In this document: piece by piece, positions 9,240 to 19,298 of the stretch | Position numbering within the stretch: position 1 is the stretch's first letter | Layout of the letters: each line of letters begins with the position of its first letter | From: Liolophura sinensis | Lineage: Eukaryota > Mollusca > Polyplacophora > Chitonida > Chitonidae | Length of the DNA: 64,000 nt | Assembly: GCF_032854445.1 (NCBI RefSeq) | Contig: NC_088296.1 | Span: 6,869,435-6,933,434 of the forward strand | Direction of reading: 5' to 3' | Made by a program: the position numbers and the translations under genes | The notes under the pieces: model-generated | Database searches by the model: none | What the model was told of the DNA's origin: nothing | The model's input: only the letters and a program-made list of their open reading frames with translations

Positions 9240-10290
9240 AACATCTTTAGTTATGCTGCAGTAATAGGGTAGTTACAAGTACAGCAAGGATGTAGTTACA
9301 CTACAATAAGAGGGTAGTTATAAGTACAGCAAGGATGTAGTAATATGGCAATGATAGGGTAGTTACACTGCAATAATAGGGTAGTTATAAGTACAGCAGG
9401 GATGTAGTTACACTACAATAATAGGGAAGTTATAAGTACAACAAGGGTGTAGTTACACTGCATTAAGAGGGAAGTTATAAGTACAGCAAGGGTGTAGTTA
9501 CACTGCAATATTAGGGAAGTTATAAGTACAGCAGGGATGTAGTAATATGGCAATGATAGCGTAGTTACATGTACAGCAAGGATGTAGTTACGGTGCCACA
9601 GTAGAGCCGTTATCGGTGCAGCATAGATGTAATGATACAGATGTAATAGGGAGGCTACAAATGAAGTTGTAAGTGCAGCATTTATGTTCAGCAAAGATAC
9701 AGAATGTAAACTATCAAACTTCAACACCATCTGTTGTGGTTTGGGGGTAACCTGTAGTTATACTGTAATAATAGGAAGGTTATTCTGCATATNNNNNNNN
9801 NNNNNNNNNNNNNNNNNNNNNNNNNNNNNNNNNNNNNNNNNNNNNNNNNNNNNNNNNNNNNNNNNNNNNNNNNNNNNNNNNNNNNNNNNNNNNNNNNNNN
9901 NNNNNNNNNNNNNNNNNNNNNNNNNNNNNNNNNNNNNNNNNNNNNNNNNNNNNNNNNNNNNNNNNNNNNNNNNNNNNNNNNNNNNNNNNNNNTTATTCTG
10001 CATATTCTTGAGTGTGACATTAAAAACCAACCAAATAAATCAACAAATAAATCTATTTATACTGGAATAATAGGGAAGTTACAAGTGCAATATGCCTCAA
10101 GTCTAGTTATACAACAGTAATAGGGAAGTTACAAGCGCAATATGCCCCAAGTTTAGTTATACAACAGTAATAGGGAAGTTACAAGCGCAATATGCCCCAA
10201 GTTTAGTTGTACAACAGTAATAGGGAAGTTACAGGTGCAATAGGCCATAAATCTATTTATACAGCAGTAATAGGGAAGTCATGTGGGGCA
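9240..10290 (+). repeat. degenerate minisatellite, about 43 bp, spanning a gap
   Basis: Repeated AATAGGGTAGTTATAAGTAC then AGCAAGGATGTAGTTACACT before the gap. After the gap a variant unit, CAGTAATAGGGAAGTTACAA then GCGCAATATGCC, continues to about 10290. A short SINE-1-like tail is embedded at 10003-10051. Confidence 0.85.
9793..9992. other. assembly gap, exactly 200 N
   Basis: Flanked on both sides by the same string TTATTCTGCATAT, so the contigs may in fact overlap in the repeat. The length is a placeholder. Confidence 0.95.
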
Positions 10291-12005
10291 CAGTGCATTT
10301 GCAACAGAGATAAGAATTTTTTTAAAAATCTCCTGTAGGAGGAATGATAGCATAGTAAAAAAAGTTACAGTTGCAGTATAGATTTGCAACCAAAAAAATA
10401 AGAAACAAACAAAATATATCAGGATTAATTTAAATTTTAGTGTAAAAAAATTGAGAAATTGTGGTTTGCTGACAAGTGCAATGTTGTAAATAAAGCAGTG
10501 GGGACATACACGTAAATAAAGAAATATCGTTTATGTAGAGAATGAGTTAAATTTGATTTATAAAAGAAAGTTATAGAATTAAAAAGTAGAATTGTATATT
10601 GAGAACAAAGTATGATTTCTAGGGAGGAAAATATTTGGTATAAAAAAAAGTAACAGAATTAATGCTCTGAAAAGCAGAATTTCATGAGGAAGGATAGGGT
10701 CATGGTAGAAAAATGAGCAAATATGTTGATGTAGCCAGTTCATAAAATGAAACCGTGTTGTATCAAGGTATCATCAGATTAGATTTTAATTTTAATTTAA
10801 ATACACGTGTGTATCCCAAAGATCGCGCAGTGCCTAAGGCTGTGTTACATTGATGCTTCTGTAATTGCACATGTGTTCATGCATCATAGTACATATCTTG
10901 ACGTGGGTTGTCTTTTTTAATGAAGTTTGAATGTATTGTTCATTCTGAGTGAATTAAATGTCATATTGAGCTTTCAAGAGGTAGCAGCGTGAACTTCAAG
11001 TGTTTCATTAACAGAAATTTTCTTGGGTTCTCTGTCATGAAATTTCACCAAATTCTCAAAAACTCAAGCGTAATTTGGCAGTGCATTTCTCTAAAAAGCA
11101 AAAAGTATGGAATTTTCTGACAGAACGCCCTGTTTACATGTATGGTGAGGAATGTAGTTCTTGCATGCATTGTGTATTATATGATTATGGTATTATGTAT
11201 ATAGCTACAATATAGCTACCAACTTACTCTGTTTCATTGCACCTATTAGCTTTATAGATCTGCATTCTTTTCTGTGTTGTGTGGCTTTTATCAGATTGGG
11301 TTTGATGATGTTAAACCTTTATCGATAGTGAGGAATTTGTACGTGCCCGTTTAATTAATTTTGAATTAGAGCAATACTGTCTTACTCTTTCTCTGAAGGC
11401 TGTTTCATTGACTTCATCTTCTATATTGCGTCCTTTGATACAAACCTGTCCTTTATTTCTGATGGATCCTTTTTTTTTTTTAACTCTTTCTTGGGATTCA
11501 AGTTTTGCCAAACTTCACTGGTGTTAAGTCATAGGGCCTCAAGAGCTCTGCTAATGACAGATTTCACATTCTTATTAGGTAATGCAGACTGAAAACACCT
11601 CCAAATGTTGAATCTAGGCATTAATTTTCTTAAACCAGGTATTGAAGATCTGAAAGACAATAGTGACATTTATATCTGATAATACAGGTGAAGCGTTCAT
11701 TAAAGTTTGAACAGTTCCTTTGTGGAAAACCTTTAGGGTACTTGCACTGTACACAGATATTAAGACCCATGCAAAGTTGCTGATTTAAACCTATCCAAGT
11801 ACGCCACTTGAAAATGAGACAATCGCGTAAATACATGTAGCAAGATTCACACTGAAAGGTTGCTGAGGGTTGGTCCAGCTTTATTCTAAACTGTTAAATA
11901 ATACATGTAACAACTTACAAGTATATGAATGTCCTTTCCAGAAAAGATTGTGTTTTCATGTCAGCTGACACAAAGTTCTTAGCTTGCAGCACTACAGCTT
12001 ACAAA

Positions 12006-12100
12006 GATCCAGGGTCCGTAATGCTGGCCGCCGTGATACAAGTGAAATATTCTAAAGTACAGCGTAAAACACCAGGCAAATAAAATAAATGAATCAATCG
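12006..12100 (+). mobile_element. SINE-1 tail
   Basis: TAATGCTGGCCGCC, AGTGAAATATTCTAAAGTAC, AGCGTAAAACACCAGGC, then an A/T-rich end. Confidence 0.85.
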
Positions 12101-12893
12101 AAAGGTCAGTGGAAATCTGCAGACTTCTGCCATCAACCTTCTGAAAACAAGGCAGTTGTTTAAATAACAAGAATTACATGAAATTAGCACTTAATAACGA
12201 AAGAAGTCCTGTACATGTGACAAGTATTTTCATGACAGCTAACACAAAGTTCTGAGCTTACAGCACTACATGTATATCTCTTGCCTCATACAATCCAAGT
12301 GCATGGCAAATTCATGCCTGGTTTGCTGTGAACTCGGTGTATTTTCTGTGTTAATATTTAGCTAGGCTGTGTGGTGTTTCTTTGGGCAGCTTTTTGTATA
12401 TTGCGTTTTTTTTTTAAACATGATTTTAAGTGTGCAAAATACTTGACATAACTGTATTCTGTTTTAGGCTTTTCTCTGTACATTCATTTCAATTATTCAC
12501 ATGGTGATGTGTTGATAGTAGGTGTAAATATTTAGTTTACTGCCTTCAGTTTTTGCTTTGAATTTTTGTTACCCTTCATTTCTTTCTTATCCATTCATGT
12601 TTTTTTAAGTTTTTGTAACAACCCAGATGCTCGAACATAAGTGTTTTTTTTTTTTGGTTTCAAAGTTTGATTTGTTTCCTTATGTACTATTTTCTATTTC
12701 AACTTTCCTTTATTTCAAAGCACTTTATTTCCCCCATCTTAACTTAAATCTTCTTCGATCACAATTTTTTTCCCAAATAGTTCAGTTTTAGTTTTCAGAG
12801 TTTTAGCGCATGTAATAAGTCCAGTAGTTTTACCATGTCCCATTACCTTGTATTCTCATGCTCATAGTTTACCTTCTTTTCATAATCTTACAG

Positions 12894-13034
12894 GCTCATA
12901 ATATCCAGCAGTATGAATTAACCCAAGCCCAGAGGGCGCTGCTCATCACTATTGAGGATGGGAAAGGTGCTATTGGAAAGGCAGAAAATGATCTTAACAC
13001 AAGGATGGAGTTACCTCCCTTGGGATCAGATCCA
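12894..13034 (+). CDS. TLN: talin exon 11 (R1 start)
   Basis: Encodes 47 residues: AHNIQQYELTQAQRALLITI, then AIGKAENDLN, then ELPPLGSDP. This aligns with TSAQQALTGTI...TLPPLG, the first R1 helices. Acceptor CTTACAG; donor GTGAGA at 13035; phase 0. Confidence 0.94.
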
Positions 13035-13209
13035 GTGAGATTAATAGATTGATGGAATAAATCAACGTATAATCTGAGGAAATTAAGAAATTTTGCGATA
13101 AATTGGACAAATATCACTTTGTTTCTACATTTGTACTAGTGTGATACTTGTTATGATTGGTTTACATCAGTCATTGGGCATTTCTTGATTTGTTTCAAAG
13201 ACTTCACCG

Positions 13210-13347
13210 TATGTGGGAAGGTCTGTCAGCAACCTGCGGTGGTCGTGGGTTTCCTCTGGGCTCTGCCCGGTTTCCACCCACCATAATGCTGGCCGCCATC
13301 GTATAAGTGAAATATTCTTGAGTACGGCGTAAAACACCAATCAAGAA
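13210..13347 (+). mobile_element. SINE-1 copy lacking the head
   Basis: ATGTGGGAAGGTCTGTCAGC, CTCTGCCCGGTTTCC, CCATAATGCTGGCCGCC, TTGAGTACGGCGTAAAACAC, then a poly-A-like end. Its 3' half lies inside the 506-bp duplication. Confidence 0.9.
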
Positions 13348-13369
13348 AAAAAAAAATCAAAGACTTCAC

Positions 13370-13598
13370 AGTAGCGCAGTGTAATGCCCCAGGAGCCTCT
13401 CACCAATGTGGTCGCTGTGAGTTCACGTCCAGCTCATGCTGGCTTCCTCTCCGACCGAACGTGGAAAGGTCTGCCAGCAACCTGTGAATGGTCGTGGGTT
13501 TCCCCGACCTCTGCTCTGTTTCCTTCCACCATAATGCTGGCCGCTGTCGTACAAGTGAAATATTGTTGAGTACGATGTAAATCACCAATCAAATCAAA
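13370..13598 (+). mobile_element. SINE-1 copy, nearly full length
   Basis: Head GTAGCGCAGTGTAATG, CCAGGAGCCTCTCACCAATG, GTGAGTTCACGTCCAGC (B-box-like), then body and tail GTGAAATATTGTTGAGTACG. The second copy of the duplication repeats it at 13876-14104. Confidence 0.9.
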
Positions 13599-13875
13599 TA
13601 AGATCAAAGACTTTAATGACAATCTGTTTCCATTTACAACAATTTTAGGTATGTCACATTTGATTAACCAATCAGCATGTCTTCTTTGACCCTTTGAACC
13701 AAATGGACAGGTATTAGAAGTGTATTATAAAACGATGATAATAAAATAGTTATGAATGAATATTTAATAAAGGTAAATTATGGCTTTAGGCTTCAAAGAA
13801 GCCATCGTATAAGTGAAATATTCTTGAGTACGGCGTAAAACACCAATCAAGAAAAAAAAAAATCAAAGACTTCAC

Positions 13876-14104
13876 AGTAGCGCAGTGTAATGCCCCAGGA
13901 GCCTCTCACCAATGTGGTCGCTGTGAGTTCACGTCCAGCTCATGCTGGCTTCCTCTCCGACCGAACGTGGAAAGGTCTGCCAGCAACCTGTGAATGGTCG
14001 TGGGTTTCCCCGACCTCTGCTCTGTTTCCTTCCACCATAATGCTGGCCGCTGTCGTACAAGTGAAATATTGTTGAGTACGATGTAAATCACCAATCAAAT
14101 CAAA
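13876..14104 (+). mobile_element. SINE-1 copy, duplicate of the one at 13370
   Basis: Same sequence as 13370-13598, created by the segmental duplication and not by a new insertion. Confidence 0.92.
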
Positions 14105-14295
14105 TAAGATCAAAGACTTTAATGACAATCTGTTTCCATTTACAACAATTTTAGGTATGTCACATTTGATTAACCAATCAGCATGTCTTCTTTGACCCTT
14201 TGAACCAAATGGACAGGTATTTGAAGTGTATTATAAAACGATGATAACAAAATAGTTATGAATGAATATTTAATAAAGGTAAATTATGGCTTTAG

Positions 14296-14456
14296 GCTTC
14301 AAAGAAGTGGAAAGAAGACCAGCTTGACCTCTCTAAGCAGAAGGTCAGCTCCCAGGTGTCTGCCATGTCTGCAGCCACGGCCCAGATTGTGACCTTGACC
14401 TCTGGTGGTCCTGATGAAACAGACTATAACGCTGTCGGTGCTGCAGTGAATACAAT
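14296..14456 (+). CDS. TLN: talin exon 12 (R1)
   Basis: Encodes ASKKWKEDQLDLSKQKVSS, then QIVTLTSGGPDETDYNAVG, then AAVNTI across the junction (AT|T). Family: ASKAWRKNKMDESKHEI...DPAETDYTAVG. The AG at 14294-14295 is used. Donor GTGAGT at 14457, phase 2. The next intron (14457-15020) holds nothing recognisable. Confidence 0.96.
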
Positions 14457-15020
14457 GTGAGTACCTGATTGGTTGGTTGAATCTGTGACGTTTGTTGTGT
14501 TGGGGTGGGGGGGGGGAGTAGTTTGTTGTTTTTGATGCTGACAAATCCAAAGTTCGAGTCTGGGACAACAGCAATTGAAAAGTTTCAAAACAAAATACAG
14601 TAAATCACCTGTAATTCCATGAACCCTTTCATCAGTGTAGCACTCGTTGGTGAGTGCTATATTGATGACTACGATAGTGAAAACATCATATGAGATTTGT
14701 ATTAAATTTAACTTTAAATGATTTTTCACTTAGAATCAGCATTCTGTACTATATCTCCTACAGCAAAATGGTGATTCAGTGGTGAAAAAGAGGTGGTTTA
14801 GGGTAAATATTGTGGTTTTGTTGACGAAACGTGAACTGATTTAAAATCCACACCAAGCCAGCCCACAACTGTTCGAACACATGAAAAGGCTTGTTCAAAC
14901 GATAACTTTCAGAAATGAGGCAGTTTGAACCATTCATCTGTATTAAGAAAGTTCATATTAAGTAAAATATGTATTATTTTGTCAAGATATTTCGATGAAA
15001 ATGTCTCTGATTTCTTTCAG

Positions 15021-15168
15021 TGCTTCCAACCTGGGAGAGTTCAGCCATGATGTCAAGATGTTGGCTGCTCTCCAAGAAGATGACAAAGGTCGTCTTCTTG
15101 ACGCTGCACGGAGATTGGCTGGGGCTTTCTCTGATCTGCTCGATGCTGCACAACCTGGGTCCAAAGAG
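15021..15168 (+). CDS. TLN: talin exon 13 (R1, first vinculin-binding helix)
   Basis: Encodes ASNLGEFSHDVKMLAALQED, then RLLDAARRLAGAFSDLLDAA, then QPGSKE. The middle part matches the helix 4 vinculin-binding site (LLQAAKGLAGAVSELLRSAQP). Acceptor TTTCTTTCAG; donor GTATAA; phase 0 out. The next intron (15169-15539) holds nothing recognisable. Confidence 0.97.
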
Positions 15169-15539
15169 GTATAATATCTTGAACAAATTCTTGAGGATTG
15201 CAACAACAACAAGCAGTCAGTCAAAGTTTGAACATGCTGCAGTCCCACGCTCTACTTTCAGTGCAGGAGTGGCAAAGGCCCCATGTTTTTCGGATAGGAG
15301 TGAAAAGGGACATAATCCATGCTATCTAGTCAATGCTCTGTACGATAAAAAATACAAGTCCAAATTTTCATTGGTCAACTGAACGCGTGTCACATAACTT
15401 ACACAGAGGCAGGTTGGTGACTCTCAAAGCTCACATTTCCATTGGAATAAAAACTGCTAAAACAGCAATTACTGATACACCACAAGTGAACCGTATTTGA
15501 AACCTGTTACTAACTGCCTGTATGCTTGTGTTGTTACAG

Positions 15540-15644
15540 CCTCGCCAGAATCTGCTGGCTGCTGCCAGTAAGGTGGGCGAGGCCAGCCAGGATGTGATGA
15601 AAGGTGTGGGCGAAACGGACGAGGAACTGGACAAAGCCTTCCAG
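15540..15644 (+). CDS. TLN: talin exon 14 (R1 end)
   Basis: Encodes 35 residues: PRQNLLAAASKVGEASQDVM, then KGVGETDEELDKAFQ. Family: PRQNLLQAAGNVGQASGELL. Acceptor GTTACAG; donor GTAAGA; phase 0. Confidence 0.97.
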
Positions 15645-15661
15645 GTAAGATAACACACACT

Positions 15662-15802
15662 ATAATTCCTGTAATTTTTGGGACACCTGGTCTGCGCTTT
15701 TTAGCCACTATACATTTATTGCAGCAGGAATATTTAGTTTTTCTTTTCTCACATGGTTTGCCCATCTAATAAACAACATATTCATTTGTTTACTTTTCCA
15801 AA
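15662..15802 (+). repeat. dispersed repeat D, copy 1
   Basis: About 140 bp also present at 28345-28515 in the same orientation: TAATTTTTGGGACACC, TCTCACATGGTTTG, CATCTAATAAACAACATA, TTTACTTTTCCAAA. No inverted ends seen; class unknown. Confidence 0.8.
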
Positions 15803-16115
15803 AAGCTATATGAGAAGTGTAACATTTGGCTTTCAGCACTGCTAATATCTGCCCTAAATATTAAGAATTAGGGTAGCTTTGAGCTGTGTACTCAGGGCTT
15901 CAGGGGAAAGAAAGTTCATCAGTAATTGGGCTAGGGGCCTGGGGTTTTCACCCATGGCGCTTCAGGTTCCTGTGGTTTTTACCCCTGGCACTCCAGATTC
16001 CTTCACTTATGAAACTAATATTTATGGCAGAAGTGAAAAATTCCTGAGTATGTCATTAAACCACAAGGAATCATGAGTTTTTGTGTTTTTGGATTCAGTT
16101 TAACATTTTAATAGG

Positions 16116-16328
16116 TACTGTTATTCTTCAACCTTTTCACATGTTTGGAAAGTGTTTATTCAAGCACGTATTCTGAAGGCAATATTCTGTGTAGAGTAAT
16201 AAAATTACACTTTTTGCAAAGCCCTAATATTGGCCAATACAGCCCATGTATTTTTTGTCTCCAAAATCAACTTAAAATGTGCATAAGTTGCATTGAAAGT
16301 TATGTGAAAAGGTTGAGGAGTTAGGGTA
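16116..16328 (-). mobile_element. MITE-like element copy 2 (reversed)
   Basis: Starts TACTGTTATTCTTCAACC, ends GGTTGAGGAGTTAGGGTA. The middle reads in reverse as the family's GGAGACAAAA...TATTGGCCAATA core. Confidence 0.8.
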
Positions 16329-16377
16329 GGCAAAATTCATCTGTTGTTCATGTGTAAAATGTAAGGAGAATCTGTCA

Positions 16378-16592
16378 CAGCTAGGACCTTAAAAGAGAAA
16401 GTTGTAACTTCCTCGCTTGGTGTTCAGGGTGAACTAGTGCAACGACTGGTTGACCTGTATCAGTATAATCGCTCGGGTGGGGCGGCTTACCTGCCTTTGG
16501 TAAGGTATCTCAGTGTAGCAGCACTAGATAAAAGAGCAATGGAAATCCGTCCTGCAACAAGGAGGCACATTACATGCGCTCTAAAGACTCTT
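16378..16592 (+). mobile_element. SINE-2 body, fused to a SINE-1 tail
   Basis: CTTAAAAGAGAAAGTTGTAA, CTTCCTCGCTTGGTGTTCAG, GTGCAACGACTGGTTGACC, CTGCAACAAGGAGGCACATT. It lacks the usual SINE-2 end and passes directly into a SINE-1 tail at about 16593. Confidence 0.85.
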
Positions 16593-16693
16593 TCCTCCTT
16601 ACCACCATAATGCTGGCTGCCGGCGTATAAGTGAAATATTCTTGAGTACAGCATAAAACACCAATCAGATAGATAGATAAATAAATAAATCAA
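16593..16693 (+). mobile_element. SINE-1 tail fused to SINE-2
   Basis: CCACCATAATGCTGGCTGCC, TAAGTGAAATATTCTTGAG, AAAACACCAATCAGATAGAT and an A-rich end, ending about 20 bp before exon 15. Confidence 0.85.
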
Positions 16694-16711
16694 CCATTCA
16701 CTCTGTTTCAG

Positions 16712-16879
16712 GACACATTGTTGGCTCTTGCCAAAGCGGTTGCAAATGCTACTGCTGCTCTGGTGCTGAAGGCCAAAAATGTGGCAGGAAGTTGTGAAGA
16801 CCAGGCCCAGCAGAACAAGGTGGTCAGCTCAGCCACAAACTGTGCCCTGGCTACGTCTCAGCTAGTGGCCTGTACCAAG
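16712..16879 (+). CDS. TLN: talin exon 15 (R2 start)
   Basis: Encodes 56 residues: DTLLALAKAVANATAALVLK, then AKNVAGSCEDQAQQNKVV, then CALATSQLVACTK. Family: LAKAVASAAAALVLKAKSVA and CALSTSQLVACTK. Acceptor TGTTTCAG; donor GTGAGT; phase 0. The next intron (16880-17506) holds only an eroded SINE-1 tail at 17375-17441. Confidence 0.98.
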
Positions 16880-17374
16880 GTGAGTAAAACCTAGATTCAG
16901 AAGCTCAGCATACCTTAGATCTTAAAGGTGGAGAAAACACAAAAATTACATGAAGTTCAGAAGGCTGTGCCCGGTAAGTTAGTTGTCAAGGTGGTTTTCT
17001 ATATATTTTTTTTTCTTTTTCATTGAAAAGAAAAAGACACATGAAAATAATTTTTGTATGGTGGGTATTTGGGACCACGTTATATTATCTTTGAGTAATA
17101 AAGCTGTAACACATGAGGATTTAACAAATATATTTGCAACGTGAATTTTGTCTTTTCAGCTAACAAATGTGTTAAATCTGAATTTTGATCTTATTTATAC
17201 TTTTAATATATCGGAAAATGTTATTGTAAATCTGATTAAATGCATCTGGCATATACAATTCATAAGTAAATAAGTCTTCATGCCCTTTCATCCGATTTTG
17301 GCGTCATTTTTATGCTTTCTACTCGCCTTAAAGAACTAGATGTGTTCTTCAATGTAGAAACATCTCATAGTATG

Positions 17375-17441
17375 GAATTGTCACAAAAGTGAAATATTCT
17401 TGATTGTGGCCCAAAACTCCACTGAAATAAACTAATAAATA
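17375..17441 (+). mobile_element. eroded SINE-1 tail
   Basis: AAAAGTGAAATATTCTTGAT, then AAACTCCACTGAAATAAAC and an A-rich end. Confidence 0.65.
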
Positions 17442-17506
17442 AAGAATTACAGTATTTCTGATTTAATCTGTTCATTGATCAATTCACATTTATCTTGTTT
17501 ATGTAG

Positions 17507-17608
17507 GTGGTCACTCCGACAATCGCTAATCCGGCATGTCAAGAACAGCTGATAGAGGCGGCCAAACTTGTTGCGAAGGCTGTGGAGGGAATTGTGGAGG
17601 CAGCACAG
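17507..17608 (+). CDS. TLN: talin exon 16 (R2)
   Basis: Encodes 34 residues: VVTPTIANPACQEQLIEAAK, then LVAKAVEGIVEAAQ. Family: VVAPTISSPVCQEQLVEAG. Acceptor TATGTAG; donor GTATGC; phase 0. Confidence 0.98.
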
Positions 17609-18046
17609 GTATGCTTGTGTGATTTGACTGGGTTGGCCGGTGTTATTGCCTTTCATTAAATATCAGACTCATATATGTTCTGTTTATAGTGTTAAAATGA
17701 AATCTCTAAAGTTTGAAAAGTTACCCTACGATCCATTTTATAAATTTTATGACTGGTTTCTGAACGGTAACATTTGCACACTTGAGATTGAAAGTTTGTG
17801 ACAGTTGGTTGTTTAGGCTGAGCAAAAATAACAGTCAAAATTAGGTTGCAGTTGCCCTAATTGATTTTTTTTTCTTGTCAAAAATTTCTGTTGTAGCTTT
17901 TTTTAAAGCCCAGACAAATAAGTAAAAAAAATAGCCAGACTTGTGGAAATGTTTGGTGTACACTGTAGCTTTGGCCAGATTTGTTACACCTTTATCATGG
18001 CCTTACATGTTTGTCCTTACTGTGTAGTGTTACATCGTGTTATTCT

Positions 18047-18195
18047 GTGCCGACTTCTTCTCCGGCCGGGCGTGGGAAGGTCTGGCAGCAACATGCAGAT
18101 GGTCATGGGTTTCCGCCGGGCTCTGCCCTGTGTCGGAAAATTGAAATATTCTGAGTACGGCGTAGAACATCAACCAAATATATATATAAATAGAT
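18047..18195 (+). mobile_element. SINE-1 copy with an internal deletion
   Basis: GCGTGGGAAGGTCTGGCAGC, GGTCATGGGTTTCCGCCGGG, then TTGAAATATTCTGAGTACGG and an A/T end. The CCATAATGCTGG part is missing. Confidence 0.85.
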
Positions 18196-18380
18196 AAATG
18201 TTATTCTGTGTGTATTGTTATATTTTATGGGGAGTGGTATTTAAGTCAATCATTAAACCATGAAATCATTCTTCACCCACAAAGAAGTCCCAATTATCTG
18301 TAGTTAAAATCAGTCATTGACTCAGTCAATGTTTTAATCCAGTTAGCACTGACCTGAGCCTCTGCACTTGTATTTGGCAG

Positions 18381-18494
18381 TCTGTGTGTCGCGATGACCA
18401 CCTTCTGCATGACCTAGGGGGCGCTGCTACTGCTGTGACGAAAGCTCTTAATGACCTCCTGCAACACATCAAGAAAGGCACAGGATCAGGGGAG
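18381..18494 (+). CDS. TLN: talin exon 17 (R2-R3)
   Basis: Encodes 38 residues: SVCRDDHLLHDLGGAATAVT, then KALNDLLQHIKKGTGSGE. Family: GVGAAATAVTQALNELLQHVK. Acceptor TTTGGCAG; donor GTAAGC; phase 0. Confidence 0.97.
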
Positions 18495-18872
18495 GTAAGC
18501 GCTGGTTACTCTCAGTCTTAGAAACAATGGAGTGGCTGTCAAATATAACTCAAATCATTGTGTACATCAGATACTCCTTTGATGCCAACTAACCCTTTGG
18601 GAGATGTGAGGAATGTAGGTTTTGTGCACAAACATTAGCATGTTGATAGCAGTGCCTGTTAACAAGATTTCTGATGTAGTACAGGGTTGGTTGAATCAAT
18701 GGTTTTGGAGAAAATTCAAGGTCAGGTATGAAGAGATTGCTTTCTTTATTGTTACACGTCCACCATAGACAGTTTTTCACGGATGTGTGTTTTGAGGTCA
18801 GAATTTTGAAGCCCCTTTTGTGATTGACAGCTTTGAAAACTTCTAAAATTTAAGTGAAGCATAGAAAATGTG

Positions 18873-19088
18873 TACTGCCTGTAATTCCTCAGCCTTTTCA
18901 TATATGAAAGAGCAACTTTCAGTGTAATTTTGCGCATTATGCACACAGAAAAAACTGCATTAGTTGGATTGGCCAATATCAGGACTTCACTGAAAGTATG
19001 ATTTTATCAGTGTACACAGAATAATGCCTTCAGAATATCCTTGAATAAACACCTTGCAAACAAGCAAAAAGGTTGAAGTATCACAGTA
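18873..19088 (+). mobile_element. MITE-like element copy 3, most complete
   Basis: 216 bp. Left end TACTGCCTGTAATTCCTCAG, right end AGGTTGAAGTATCACAGTA: imperfect terminal inverted repeats. Core: GAGCAACTTTCAGTG, TTGGATTGGCCAAT, GTACACAGAATAATGCC. It lies 99 bp upstream of exon 18. Confidence 0.85.
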
Positions 19089-19187
19089 CATGTAGATTAA
19101 ACTTATAAAGAGGCATACACCTCTGGGAAACTTGTTTCTGTAAAGATTGACGTGAATTTTCACTATTGCACATTTTTTCTTCCTCAG

Positions 19188-19298
19188 GGTGGTCAGAATG
19201 AGAAGGCAGTGGACACCATATTGACCGCCACTGACCGTCTATTCAGCAGCATGGGTGACGCCCCGGAGATGGTCAAGCAGGCTCGCATATTGGCCCAG
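19188..19298 (+). CDS. TLN: talin exon 18 (R3 start)
   Basis: Encodes 37 residues: GGQNEKAVDTILTATDRLFS, then SMGDAPEMVKQARILAQ. Family: DQATDTILTVTENIFSSMGDAGEMVRQARILAQ. R3 is the mechanosensitive bundle with buried threonines; T-A-T-D falls in its first helix. Acceptor CCTCAG; donor GTAATC; phase 0. Confidence 0.98.

Larger units (their letters stand above)
9219..12893 (+). other. intron 10 (3.7 kb, with a 200-N gap)
   Basis: Holds a long degenerate minisatellite (9240-10290) interrupted by the gap, and a SINE-1 tail at 12006-12100. From 10290 to 12000 it is AT-rich and I recognise nothing. A linker exon used in some isoforms could lie here unseen. Confidence 0.7.
13295..14306 (+). repeat. 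506-bp tandem duplication including the exon 12 acceptor
   Basis: Copy 1 is 13295-13800 and copy 2 is 13801-14306, with only a few mismatches (for example near 13713/14219 and 13737/14243). The right edge lies 11 bases into exon 12. So copy 1 carries a duplicate acceptor (AG at 13788-13789) followed by GCTTCAAAGAA, and then breaks into SINE sequence. Confidence 0.95.

Noticed and set aside
9684-10070. Open frames across the N gap
   Set aside because: They exist only because N codons are counted as open; the same holds at 63184-63618.
15020-15382. 120-codon frame overlapping exon 13
   Set aside because: Different frame from the conserved talin reading and it runs through a good donor; a shadow of exon 13.
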